Origin: Hemerocallis citrina
Taxonomy: Eukaryota > Streptophyta > Magnoliopsida > Asparagales > Asphodelaceae
DNA length: 64,000 bases
Reading direction: 5' to 3'
NCBI GenBank assembly: GCA_017893485.1
Contig: JACEHZ010000207.1
Coordinates: forward strand, 2,752,001-2,816,000
In this document: piece after piece, positions 46,900 to 57,453 of the stretch
Layout: every line of letters begins with the position of its first letter
Position numbering within the stretch: position 1 is the stretch's first letter
Program-made: the position numbers and the translations under genes
The notes under the pieces: generated by a model
Database searches by the model: none
The model's input: the letters and a program-made list of their open reading frames with translations, nothing else
Told to the model about the DNA's origin: nothing

Positions 46900-47330
46900 C
46901 AATGCAGTAAATTTGGCAAGTTTACAACACTAGGAGCTGCAAATACTGGTAACTTCCGCTCATCCAAGACATATATTCCCCCCTTCTACGGCTTGTCCCA
47001 ATCAACTTCTGGGAATACGGATCCTGCACATAACAAGAGGTAGAAGAAAATGTTACTAAGTAAGCAGAATCACACAACTGACTAACAAATACAGGACTCA
47101 GCATAAGCTTAGAAATATGGTAAACATTAGAAAAAGAAAAACGAGGTGCGACAACATAACCAATTCCCTCTAATGGCATAGGAGTACCATCAGCAATCAT
47201 GACAGACACAAATGATGTAGGATGCAAAGAAACAAAAAGGTTTGAATCAGGAGACATGGTGTGAAGCTCTAGAATCCAAAACCCATGTGGAAGGAAAAAT
47301 ACCTGAGGAACTAGGGGGTAGCTGACCTAT
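46900..47330 (-). pseudogene. Copia protease and pre-integrase region
   Basis: Where copia proteases read WILDSGASHHMSPD, this copy reads WILELHTMSPD. The DSG catalytic triplet is lost by a small in-frame deletion. NVYHISKLMLSPVFVSQLCD follows, as expected of the GAG-pre-integrase region. Confidence 0.75.
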
Positions 47331-47423
47331 GGATGAAGAGGCAGACATAGCATGCGGCTGTGATGCAATGAGCATTTGTAGCTGCTCAGAAATGGTAGCG
47401 AGTGCAGGGTTTGACGATGAGGC

Positions 47424-48353
47424 TCAAAAATCTGAGAAGTCTGATTGTGGTATGGCTGCTGCAGTGCTAAATTGTGGAGGATGATATGGTCGTGGTTGAG
47501 GTCGGTTGCTAAGATGTAAGGGCCTGAATTGTTGCTTTTGTTGATGTTTTGGTTGTGCTCGATTTGATAGCCTAGGACATTGAGCCTTCCAGTGACCTCT
47601 CTGCTTGCAAAAACTGCACTCATCCACACCAACCTTTGAATAAGGTTTATTCTCATAGTGAACAGAAGGTCTAGAAGGGACTGCCAAAACAGAAGAAGTA
47701 GGTACTGAAAGAATTCTTTTTCTTGCTTGAGATTTAAGACACATTTCATCAGCTAAGAACTCACTAACCATTGAATCAACTGAAGGAAGTGGGACACGAT
47801 GTAGGATAGAACCACAAAGTCCCTCAAAATCATCTCGAAGTGCCATCAAAAATTGAACTAAGTGTTGTTCCTCTCTATGAACGATGTAAGTTGCACAAGC
47901 TTGTAGTTCTGCCGATTCTGTAAAAGCTAATTGATCCTAAAGATCTGACATTGCAGAATAGAACTCTTGAATGCTCCTGTCATTCTGTTGAAGAGCTTGA
48001 ATATCAGATTCTAACTGATATTGTTTGGCAAAGTTAGACTGTGTATACAACCTTGCAAGATGTTTCCAAATATCCTTCGTTGTTTCATACTTTGCCAATT
48101 TGGTACCTATTGATTGTTCAACAGAATTGTTTATCCAAGTGATAATTTTGGAATTAGCTACTTCCCAATCATCTAGTATGGTTACATAGTTTGCAGCTTT
48201 ATCATTTGTGGGTTTATTCACAGTGCCAGAAACATAACCCCATATTTTCTTTCCTTTCAAAAAGTTTTTCATCACATAACTCCAATACGAATAATTTTTT
48301 CCATCCAACCTCACACTAATAGATTGAAGCGAATCATCTTTATTACTAGCCAT
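47424..48353 (-). pseudogene. Copia gag with zinc knuckle
   Basis: It starts MASNKDDSLQSISVRLDGKN, then SYWSYVMKNFLKGKK, WKHLARLYTQSNFAKQYQLE and, after a stop/frameshift near 47940, the CCHC knuckle CSFCKQRGHWKAQC. This matches plant copia UBN2-type gag. It would package element RNA. Confidence 0.88.
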
Positions 48354-48505
48354 TTTAAAAGCAAATAAGATCACAACTTTCAAGATCACAGCTTTCAAGT
48401 TGCAAATCCAAACGAACTGTCAAATTTGCATACCCACAATCTAATTAATTAGGCATAAACATCCACAGTAAAATCGTCCATTATGCAGCTAACTCTAAAC
48501 CCCCA

Positions 48506-48515
48506 AAACAGTAAC

Positions 48516-48545
<30 letters not shown>
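48506..48545. repeat. (TTC)n microsatellite in the copia leader
   Basis: About 13 TTC units (GAA on the element strand), between the PBS and gag. Confidence 0.95.
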
Positions 48546-48546
<1 letters not shown>

Positions 48547-48791
48547 ACCCATAAATCCAACAAAACAAAGCTTTCCAAAAGAAAACAACAAAAAACAGCC
48601 CTAACCTCAAATTTGCAGCTTCTCCCTAAAAGCCTGCTCCAATCCGAGGGTTTGAGGAAGACGATCTGACGGAGCAATAGGAGTAGCAAGATTCGGGTTT
48701 CGAATTCGGGTGCGAGCTCGGAGGAGATCAACGATGGCAGCAACAAGCAACAACGGCAAACCATGTAGGAATCAAAGCTGCTCTGATACCA

Positions 48792-48989
48792 TGATAAAAC
48801 ATCCAAACCAAATCAAGACATCAAGATTCAAAGAGAAATTATAGTAGGGAGAAATGGAAAGTAGGTTTCATTCATTTTGGGGCTGCCATAGAAAATAGAA
48901 TACAAAAGAGAGAGGGAAAGAGGGCTCTTAACAGCCAAAAAAGAAAAGGACTATAATACCCTTACACTATAAGCATAATTACTTTAATA
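48792..48989 (-). repeat. 5' LTR of the copia element
   Basis: 198 bp. The PBS lies immediately inside (48778-48792, minus). Confidence 0.9.
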
Positions 48990-48994
48990 AGGAG

Positions 48995-51800
48995 ATATAA
49001 GTAAATGAAGATAAGCAGAGATAAAATGATGTAAAGGTCACAAGATCTTTCGGCACTATGCTAAATAATTTGTGATTGGAGTGAACAAGCATGCTTCCAA
49101 GTGAAACATCGAACGGTAAGCCTCAACATGAATAGAATGCATACTAGAGTAAATAAAAGACAGTTACTGAAAATCATAAAAATAATAAAATAAGGAATAC
49201 AAAATTGAAGCCTCAACCATGTAAATAACCATAAACAAAGAATAAATTGATGCTTTCTTAGGCTTTTTCCAGTTTCTAACCATGGATTCAGACTCAAAAG
49301 AGGGATATATCTATGGATACAAGGGCAGATTGCTGGAAACTGAAAAACATGTCACGGGCAGAGTTCAAAGAGAAGCTTACAAGCGATGAATGTCTGACAA
49401 TTTCCACTCAGAATGTCGAAAATACACTAAAAACTGTCTACATTGCGTAATATGGATAGTGAATTAAGAAATGTTTTAGTATGGAAAAGATCTAAAAGAA
49501 AAATCCTTAGTGTTGTCCATTCCTAAATTACATGGACCAGTACCATAAGTTCAATGCAAAATTCTTTCAGGGGATCCAATGGTGTGCATTTCTAATTTGG
49601 GGTGTTCATCATGCAAATTCAGGAAGTAACCCAACCTGAATATTCTGAAAATTGCAACTCTCCTTGTGTTAAATTTTCGTTGTTCTTTCTATGCATTCTT
49701 GTTTACCTCTCTTATGGCTCTATCTTCTCTCCTTGATCTCTCATAGGCTTTGGCTTTTCAGATATAAAGTAATTGTCTTTTCCCACTGTATGTTATTCAC
49801 GGGTTGATTTCTTTGAATTATTCCTAAGATCCTTTCTTTGAAGAATATATGGTTCCTGGTTTGAGCATGATTTAAGAGCTCTCATCTACTCACAAATGGA
49901 AATATTTTTTCGACTATATTAGGACTCTGAACTCTAGGTAAAATTACAATCTAAAAAACTCATAATTCCTAAAATATCCGAGAAACTTTAGATGCAACTC
50001 ACTAAATGTTAATACAGTGAAATCCATCCAAAATAGCACTGACATTTGGCTCCATATTGCCAGATCATATCCATAACGAGAAAAGCATTCTAATGGATCA
50101 AGTTTCATTCTTGCCCCCTTAACCACCTTCCCGTCCTATCCTAATTATAGGTTGCAAAATGCAAATATCAATCTTAGCTCTCCTCCGTTGTTGAATGTAA
50201 AATACTCATTTTCCCTAACAAGTTTTGGTACATTAATCAAAAGAAATGCTCTCAAAATTTATTAAATGTTTGGAGATTGACCCCTTCAAAATTGGATTTG
50301 TTAAATTAGTCAGATGCCTTAGGAATTTGGCTAATCAAATTACTTTTGATAGAGTATTGAATACCTATCAAAAAGAGAAATTTGGTCATACGTCGGTTCC
50401 ACTATTCCATTACTAAAAATGGCGCAAGTCAACATGGTGATCTTCTGATAAAATAAAATTTCCTAAGAATTTGAACTTCATCAAGTTTCTGGAAATTGGT
50501 GTTTTGTTGTAGGTCTCGGTTGTTGACCACGGTGTGGCAAAACCTGATCGTAACTTTATTTCCACACCGATTTGTTGAGCTGGGTATGGGACTGCTGATA
50601 CTCTCTTCTCTCTTGATGTTGCCTTGGTTCTCATGGATCTAGAGCTAAAATCCCCATGCAGATGATTTCCCATCAAGGTAAAACCCAATGAACCTTCTCT
50701 TGCCTGTATGCTCCTTTTTAAGGAATCCTTTCTTGTACAATCAAATTGACATCTCGTTTTGACGAAATTGTTCTGAGATTTGAGGCATTGGCCTAGATTT
50801 ATAACAGTTTCCCAAGTAACTCTTGTCTTAAGAGCTTCCAATTCAAGATTACATGAAAATTTAACTAACAAAAAGGATAAATTTGGACCTAGCCTTAGGG
50901 GTTCTGTGGAAGAGACTATTACTCTCGGATATCATGGAAGAGATATTCATAATTTCATATTGCATAAAATAGGATACAATGATCAAAGCATTTCTAATCA
51001 TCAAATCGTCAAAATAGGATACAATCATCAAACTCATCATGTCAACGTCATCATTGAAACATTTCTATTCAAATGGAGAGCAAGACTCCATTAATGATTT
51101 TACAAAAGCTTTTCTACCACTCATCCATCTAATCATAGTTCGTAACTCAATACAGCAATGGTGTATGAACATGCAATATTTCGGTATTACCGGACATATT
51201 AGAAGTATCGGTATGAAAAGTTTTGAACTGATACGACGGTTGCATCATGATATAGGTTGCAATTTGGAACCATGGATCAAGTTTGCACTTAATTTGTTAA
51301 ACTCCGATCCATGGAAAGTACCAACAAGAGAGGGAAAAACCATAATCCCAAAGGGAAAGTTGATGTTGATGTCCTCCAGTTTCTCATATGCATGTCATTT
51401 CACTTCCGGCACTCACGGATATGTAATGTAAACCTCTATTCGCCTCAATAGCATAGAAGATGAAATATGTGATGCTCTATTCTATTTTTAAAAAAATGTT
51501 TCTAGGTTCATTCATACACAAATAACAATCCAATGCATATATCTCTATAATTTCGAGTCAATTTTTTTTTTATAAATAAATAAATCCCTATAATAAAAAC
51601 AACACACATTCAAAGAAGCCATCTGTTGAACTCAATACCTATCTTCATTTAAGTTTAGTTCTTTCTCATCCCCTCGGTAACTCTCGAAATCTAACCCCTG
51701 GCATCACTCTCCACATTTAAAATAATAAATAAAAAATAAACAGAAAAGAGCAGTGATTTTGCAACAGCTGATTCAGAAATCGATGAAGCAGAAGGAAGGT
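48995..51800. other. No recognised gene
   Basis: AT-rich. Open stretches at 50413-50871 (-) and 51039-51431 (+) are 152 and 130 codons but overlap no domain I know, and their composition resembles the flanks. They could be exons or remnants of something unrecognised. Confidence 0.45.
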
Positions 51801-51814
51801 AAAGCATAAAGCAT

Positions 51815-52010
51815 ACCCGTACGTGAAATCGAACATCAATTTCATCCATCTGATTTCTTCTTTGGTGAGTAGGAGAGAAAGAGAGGGAGGGGAGAGTGGG
51901 TTCTTGAATTTTGCGGATAGTAACGGGCCCTGTTCGGGCCGAACTCATAGGTCAATTTATGAGCACATTTTGTTACGAGTCCCCCATTTATATTGGGCCT
52001 TGCAAGTTGC
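51815..52010 (-). promoter_or_regulatory. Possible promoter and first exon of a minus-strand gene
   Basis: The minus strand shows GGCCCAATATAAAT (site-II-like GGCCCA plus TATA, about 51986-52000), then GGGCCC, a CT-rich leader, an ATG at 51849 and MDEIDVRFHV. A GTATGC donor-like site follows near 51818. This looks like the 5' end of a plant gene. I cannot find matching downstream exons, so it may be a relic. Confidence 0.28.
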
Positions 52011-52140
52011 CCTAAAGCTATATATGAATTAGACAAAATTATTTATGTTATGTTTTTACTGCTCTTGGGATGTCAAAGTAGATGGAAGTCGGATTCATAC
52101 ATGATATACGCAGAGATTGTATTATATGCATAGCCATGTA

Positions 52141-53723
52141 TTTGAGAACAAAGGTAACATCGTCACTGCTTCATTAATAAAAAATTAACGAAATAAGTAG
52201 TACAAATAATTTACATCTATCTGTTTCTAAACGGAACAGTGGAGAACAATTACGAAGTACAACCTACATTTCTAACTAGTTCCTCCCCTAGCTAAATTTG
52301 TAGACTAGGCATCTGCATCCTGTTCTCCCATCAAAACCTCCAAGATGTACTTTGAGTTCCAACCAAAATCAAATTTGGAATTCAAAATCCATCGATCTAG
52401 CTCTCCACCCCAGACTCCCTCCACCATCCCCCGAACGTCCTCCAGGCAACAACCACAGCCACCATCTCTTGCTGGCATGCTTACTTCTCTCCCACGACAT
52501 TGCCATCGTGTATCCGCCAAACCAACCCCACCGCAGTGCCATCTTTCGATTGCGTCAAATCCAATTCTCAACAGTAGTCGTTGTTCTCAACCGAAAATGA
52601 GAACGTTTGCACTCACCGATAACTCCACCAAATGTAATTTAAATTACAAACAAAGCTGATTTGAAATTCAAATTACACTAGAATATTCACCTCATACTCC
52701 CCAACTAAAATTTGAATTTCAAAAATCTATATTAAAATTTCAAATTCAAAGAATCTCCCCCTCCACACTTCCAATTCAAATTTAAATTTTGAAACCCTAA
52801 ATCGAAATTTGAATCATCTGAATCTTTCCCCAAATGTAATTTGAAATTCAATAACTCTAATTTGAATTTCAAATTTTAAATTTCAACCCAAACCCCCCTC
52901 CCCACTCCGACGAGTCGACTCTTCCGACGAACACCCCAGCTAAGGCAGTCTCGACGTCAGACGCCTGCAACCACTTCCCTCACTCTCCCACCACCCTCGT
53001 CCCCCACATCTTCTTATGGGCATTCCACCAAACACCATGTGAGCAAACCCATACTCTTCAAACTGGAAGTCATACCAATCTCTAGTGATGGGTCGAAGTC
53101 GTTGATCTCTTCTGCCTAGCCAGCACACCGCCGACAAAGCCATCAACTGGACAACTCTCACTCTGCCCTCGACATCACCCCGTCGGTGCTGTCGACCACA
53201 TGCCCGCAGTCGAACACACCTGAAGTTAGCCATCCAACCTCGTCGCCGCCCTGACGTCGTCCCCTATCCGCCCTCAACCGCAACCCGACGTTGCCAACGA
53301 GCCATCCCCGACGCCAGACGCCAGACCTCATACGGCAGCCTGACCTCGGAATGACGGTACATCCCATCGGCGGAAGTCACTCCCACTCCCGCTCAGCCTT
53401 GACCTCTCCCGACGGCACAGCACCTCCCTTCGACGTCAGCCATCTTGACGCCGGTCATCCCCACCTTGCCGACCACATCTATACATCAGATCTACAAATA
53501 AATCTGCATCTATCCCTAGTTGGTTACATCGACGATCTCACCTCCGCACTGGAGGTGGGGTAAAGGGGTGGTGGCGGGAAGGAGGAGGAGGAGGATGGCG
53601 AGGGAGTCCTCCCCCTCCCCAATTAGAGCTTCGATCGGCTCCTTTTGCCTTTTAGGTTTTTCGTGGAGTTTCTCTCTCTAGATTTTCTAGATTTTTTAAA
53701 GAGAGAAACTCTTTTTTTGTTTC
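52141..53723 (-). mobile_element. Second non-LTR (LINE-like) element of the 31668-36787 family
   Basis: The flanking duplication is TATGCATAGCCATGTA (52125-52140) versus TATGCACAACCATGTA (53724-53739), 14 of 16 identical. On the minus strand the 5' end is the hairpin AGAGTTTCTCTCTTTAAA and its partner (about 53668-53720), as in the first member. A GC-rich 5' region follows, and the 3' end carries TTATTAATGAAGCAGTGACG. No RT is seen. It is about 1.58 kb, non-autonomous. Confidence 0.62.
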
Positions 53724-53825
53724 TATGCACAACCATGTAGCTCGAAGAGAGAATCACTATTGAGTGGCTAATGCTTGAACTATTATCTCAAAGTAGTTTT
53801 TTTATGATCTTATCAGAAGAAAGTA

Positions 53826-53866
53826 AATAGATAAATAAATAGATAAATAAATAAATAAATAAATAA
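53826..53866. repeat. (TAAA)n microsatellite
   Basis: Tandem TAAA/TAGA tetranucleotides. Confidence 0.9.
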
Positions 53867-53969
53867 AATTTTAAGATCAAAGGACACGGAAATTGAAAAT
53901 TAAACTTTTAATTTCTTTCTCCCAAATTGCTGTCTTAACATCTCTCCATATCTCTAATATTATAATTGG

Positions 53970-54060
53970 AGAATGTCTTAGTGTCATTTGTGAATCAATC
54001 AATGCGTGTATTACACGTATATAATTAATATGAAGGAGATCTCAGGTTCGAGTCCTCACT
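53970..54060 (+). other. Possible tRNA-derived SINE head
   Basis: A perfect pol III B box, GGTTCGAGTCC (54045-54055), lies 71 bp downstream of an A-box-like TGTCTTAGTGTC (53974-53985). The spacing is long for a tRNA but acceptable for a SINE promoter. No tail or TSD was found. Confidence 0.3.
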
Positions 54061-54155
54061 ACGTCAGATTGTTTACTTTAAATTTTTTAATATATTAAAT
54101 GTGCATCACATGTGTAAATTACTATCTATCTATCTATCAATAATATAATATATAA

Positions 54156-54356
54156 TCTACTATTATAATGGAAGAGTTTGAGTTGTAAATCTATCTACTT
54201 ACGTGCAACGCTAACTCTATCTCATTATAGTCTTCACATTTACTCCTAAAAATATACAATCCTATTTATTAAGACATATAATGTACGTGTAAAACAAATT
54301 TTTTACTTTAATTTTTTTTATAAATTAATACGTGAATCGCACGTGTATATTACTAG
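54156..54356 (+). mobile_element. Small Helitron-like element
   Basis: It begins TCTACTATTATAATGGAAGA. It ends with ACGTG-AATCG-CACGT (hairpin) and TATTACTAG followed by T, consistent with Helitron ends. Non-autonomous. Confidence 0.45.
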
Positions 54357-54765
54357 TCTCTACATATACACGTGCGATGCACGTAAGTAGATACAAATCT
54401 GTGCGCTGGAGTTGTAATTTGTCAACATACAAATCTGTGCGTTGTACGTGCAACTCAAACTCTCCAATTAATTACAAAAAAACTAACAAACAAGAAAATT
54501 TTACCTATTTAAAACGTTCAACGCACGTACAAAATAAATTTTCAAAATTTTTTAACACCAAACATATACATATGTTGCACGTACAACTCAAATTCTACTT
54601 ATAAACACGTGCATTGCACGTACAAAATGTAATCTTTTCTTCAAAATATATTTTCCAATTACGTGCAACGCACGTCCAACTCCAAAACTATTTCTTAATA
54701 CATATATCGCATGTGAAAACCCTCCAACTCTTATCAAAACGTGCATCAGACGTGAAAAATGCTAG
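54357..54765 (+). mobile_element. Second Helitron-like element, abutting the first
   Basis: It starts TCTCTACATATACACGTGCG and ends AAATGCTAG|T at 54762-54765. Its interior has at least six CGTGC...GCACG motifs. The head-to-tail junction CTAG/TCTC repeats the array logic seen at 29.5-31.3 kb, in a different Helitron family. Confidence 0.42.
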
Positions 54766-54769
54766 TTAT

Positions 54770-55189
54770 ATTTAAGTTTTTCTCTCTCTCTCTTTCCAGT
54801 GTCTTGCCTATGTATGACTATCACTTTTGTGTCCTCTTTGCTCAATTGGTGTAGAGGCCTTTGCTTGTGTCTCACTCAGTTCGCCATTAAGTTTACCATA
54901 TGTGTTAGCTAAGCTGTACAAACTCCACTGAAAGACAAACCCCTGAGATATAAAAACCAAGAACTAGAGCTCATTCTACATTAAAAAGGATAAATAAATA
55001 CTATAAATAAAAAAAATAGATCGGTGCATTATCAAAGGTTGTGGTACAGTAGGTTATGTGATCAAATAGACGTTGAAGTGAAGGAAAAAAGAAAACTCGA
55101 TCAATCAGAAAATTGGAAAATCGCTCAACATGATAGTTCCAACTTAAAGTTACATTACATATATATTTCAATAAATTTGAAACAAAGTT
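54770..55189. other. No recognised feature
   Basis: AT-rich spacer with no element end or coding motif I can support. Confidence 0.5.
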
Positions 55190-55262
55190 TATTTTATTAA
55201 TCTCTTATTAATGAAATAAGGTGGTCAGACTTCACCTTTTCTTTTAAAAAAAATAAATAAAT
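55190..55262 (+). mobile_element. LINE 3' tail
   Basis: TCTTATTAATGAAATAAGG...CTTTTCTTTTAAAAAAAA matches the 3' end of the LINE at 6165-6217. A strongly 5'-truncated copy. Confidence 0.5.
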
Positions 55263-55439
55263 AAATTTGAAACATAATGTGCTACCCCAATATTTAAGGA
55301 GCTTATATTTGAGTTAAATAATAAAAAGGGCTAACTAGATTGTGGATAGAGGTTAGCTTATATTTCAGATATCATAAAATTGTGAGTTCGTTCGGAGTTG
55401 CTGGGGAATAGTGAAGATCATAGTAGAGCTGGTATCGAG

Positions 55440-55868
55440 GCTTATTGGGTCCTATCGGGTCCTCCATTATCCAGATTAGGGCCCGAACACGGTACCTCAG
55501 GGTCCCAAAATTGGACCCGAACTCGGATTTGCGAGAATCGGGTGCGGGTACGGGTCCGAGTTAAAAAAAACTTACTCATCGGGTTCGATAGCGGAAAATA
55601 AATATTTGCACTTAAATATTTTTCCACCCGATACCCTATGGTTCCAACAATTTTTGTACTTAAGTACATGAATAAATATTATATTTACACATTTATATTC
55701 AACAATTACTATTTAAATGTATAATCTTATAACCCTATTATTCAAATTCCATGTTTTTTTTGGTATTTTTTAACGGGTCTGGGTCCAGTCTATTTTGAAC
55801 GGACCCAGATCTGAATTCGTATAGATCGGGTCGGTTCCGGTCTAATGCTGGATCTAGGTCGGGAGCCC
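55440..55868. mobile_element. MITE-like element rich in GGGTC motifs, 10-bp flanking repeats
   Basis: It is flanked by TGGTATCGAG (55430-55439 and 55869-55878). The element has GGGTCCTATCGGGTCC near the left end and GGATCTAGGTCGGGAGCCC at the right end, and GGGTCGGGT-type words throughout. An 8-bp core of the repeat would fit a hAT element, but the TIRs match poorly. Confidence 0.5.
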
Positions 55869-55927
55869 TGGTATCGAGTTTTTGTATGAGAGGGATGATG
55901 ATCTAACTATAATTTTCCTTTGAAATT

Positions 55928-56120
55928 GATTCTTTTTTTTTTAAGGAAAAGATGGAGTATGGCCACCCTGTTTCATTAATAAGAAATTAATGATACAAAC
56001 TTAGCGAACTGAGCCAGATTACAACCTATAGATAGGAAATAAAATATACATGAAGTAACATGACCCGTACAAACAACAAATTCCTCCAACAACCCTGGAG
56101 GGTGGGCCGATAAATAAGCT
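55928..56120 (-). mobile_element. 5'-truncated LINE with poly(A) tail
   Basis: The minus strand reads CCCACCCTCCAGGGTTGTTG, later TTATTAATGAAACAGGGTGG and CCATACTCCATCTTTTCCTT, ending in an A tail (55929-55940). Same order of motifs as the LINE 3' UTR at 6000-6217. Confidence 0.65.
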
Positions 56121-56360
56121 CGGTCCAGCAAAATTATATGTACGTCGGTTTAGCTTCGTACATGAGTGAGGTGGAATGGCATGTCAAGTGTGTATTAACC
56201 TTAGTTAATTTATTTACACCTACCATAGAGTTTTTTTCTCCCCAAAATAAGCCTCCCCAAGCTGGTAGACTCTTTTTTACCACATTAGCAGAAACCATAG
56301 TGGCAAAATGGAATATGTGGCTCCTTCCAAAAACTAAAACTAAAACTAAAAAAACCAATA

Positions 56361-56364
<4 letters not shown>

Positions 56365-56434
<70 letters not shown>
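56365..56434. repeat. (AT)n microsatellite
   Basis: About 35 AT units, then a short CA run. Confidence 0.97.
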
Positions 56435-56438
<4 letters not shown>

Positions 56439-56779
56439 GCACACACACACATTTAAGCTGCTATTTCCATCTAAGGCGTCAGCTCATTTTGTAAATAGTT
56501 GTGGCTGCTGTTTGAGAACTGCGGTCTTATTCAAATGTAGGTCACAGTTTTTAATAGCGACTGTGTCTCAAATTAACACAGTTATTTGTTTGTATGATTT
56601 GAGACCGAGGAACCTCTTTAACAAATGTTCAAATTTTATATAGCTCATTCACAAATTATTATTTTCATGTAGCTCACTAACAATGTAAGACTCGCTTCAA
56701 AATACACGATTTTTTTTAAAAAGGCACTTTTTGAAAAATTTTGCTGAAAGATGACAGTGGCTAAAGATTTGTACTCGTA

Positions 56780-57020
56780 GACTCAACAACTAAACTCGTC
56801 ATTCCCAACGGCAAGTTTAGTTGTTTCATACTCGCCGTTGGGACACAGCAAGTTTATTGCTAATTTTTTTGAAAAACTCGTCGTTCCCAACGGCGAGTTC
56901 AAATCGAAATTTTCAATGAAGACTCGTTGTTCCCAACGGTGAGGACATTTATACTAGAATCGTTATTGGTAATAGCGAGTTTAGTTCAAAATTTTCAATA
57001 AGCAGTTCCCAGCGGCAAAA
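56780..57020. repeat. Cluster of CCGTTGGGAACGAC-type inverted motifs
   Basis: Repeated words such as AACTCGTCGTTCCCAACGGC followed by GAGTT (56874-56898), ACTCGCCGTTGGGA, GACTCGTTGTTCCCAACGGT and ATCGTTATTGGTAATAGCGA. Each is an imperfect hairpin. They resemble the motifs in the interrupted Mutator-like element at 13.9-14.5 kb and the MITE at 37.1 kb. Confidence 0.7.
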
Positions 57021-57030
57021 ACATTTACAT

Positions 57031-57453
57031 TGTAATACCCTAGTTTGGCAGTGAACAGTCGACTGGTCAATCGTACAGTCGACTGGTACTGCATATTTGA
57101 GACGGATTTGAGAAGGATTTGAGAAATTTAGTCCCATATGGGAAGTTTGATATGATAATTTGAGTATAAATATAATTAGCCAATGATCAAGAGTCACCTA
57201 ATTGGTTAACCACCTTTTGAGAGGCAGCCTGTGGTGGGCAGTTGTACTACATAGTATCTAATTTGTCTTCTGAAAAATATTAAAATTGTTTGAGTATTGG
57301 GGCGGGGCGTTACAAATGGTATCAGAGCCAACTTTCGACACCGGGTGTAGTAGAGGTCAGTATGATCTGCGGTGCTGAGAGTCATTGATCTCCGGGGTCG
57401 GGTATACTCTGCGGTGTTGAGAGTCACAGGTAGTGATTGATAGCCGGGTATCC
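57031..57453 (+). mobile_element. Gypsy-type 5' LTR (284 bp) with PBS, truncated by the Sirevirus
   Basis: The LTR starts TGTAATACCC (57031) and ends GGGGCGTTACA (57314). TGGTATCAGAGCC (57317-57329), the initiator tRNA-Met PBS, follows directly, then about 120 bp of leader. At 57454 the Sirevirus LTR begins. Termini resemble the solo LTR at 32527, but this LTR is far shorter. It carries one AGTCGACT pair (57057/57077). The rest of the element lies right of the window. Confidence 0.82.

Larger units (their letters stand above)
44043..48989 (-). mobile_element. Complete Ty1/copia retrotransposon, 4.9 kb
   Basis: LTRs at 44043-44246 and 48792-48989 with TSD AGGAG (44038-44042 and 48990-48994). 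On the minus strand the PBS ATGGTATCAGAGCAG (initiator tRNA-Met type) follows the 5' LTR. Then come gag, zinc knuckle, protease region, integrase, RT, RNase H and the PPT GAGTTTGAGGGAGGA next to the 3' LTR. The copy is inactivated by frameshifts, a damaged protease site and a mutated RT box. It sits tail to tail with the polygalacturonase gene. Confidence 0.93.

Noticed and set aside
50413..51431. Two open frames (152 and 130 codons)
   Set aside because: I recognise no domain and see no supporting splice or promoter signals; left as unexplained DNA.
52913..52920. Single GAGTCGACTC site in the second non-LTR element
   Set aside because: Not paired at about 20 bp, so not counted with the AGTCGACT arrays.
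54840..54890. tRNA-like A-box word GCTCAATTGGTGTAGAGG
   Set aside because: No matching B box or cloverleaf could be drawn downstream.
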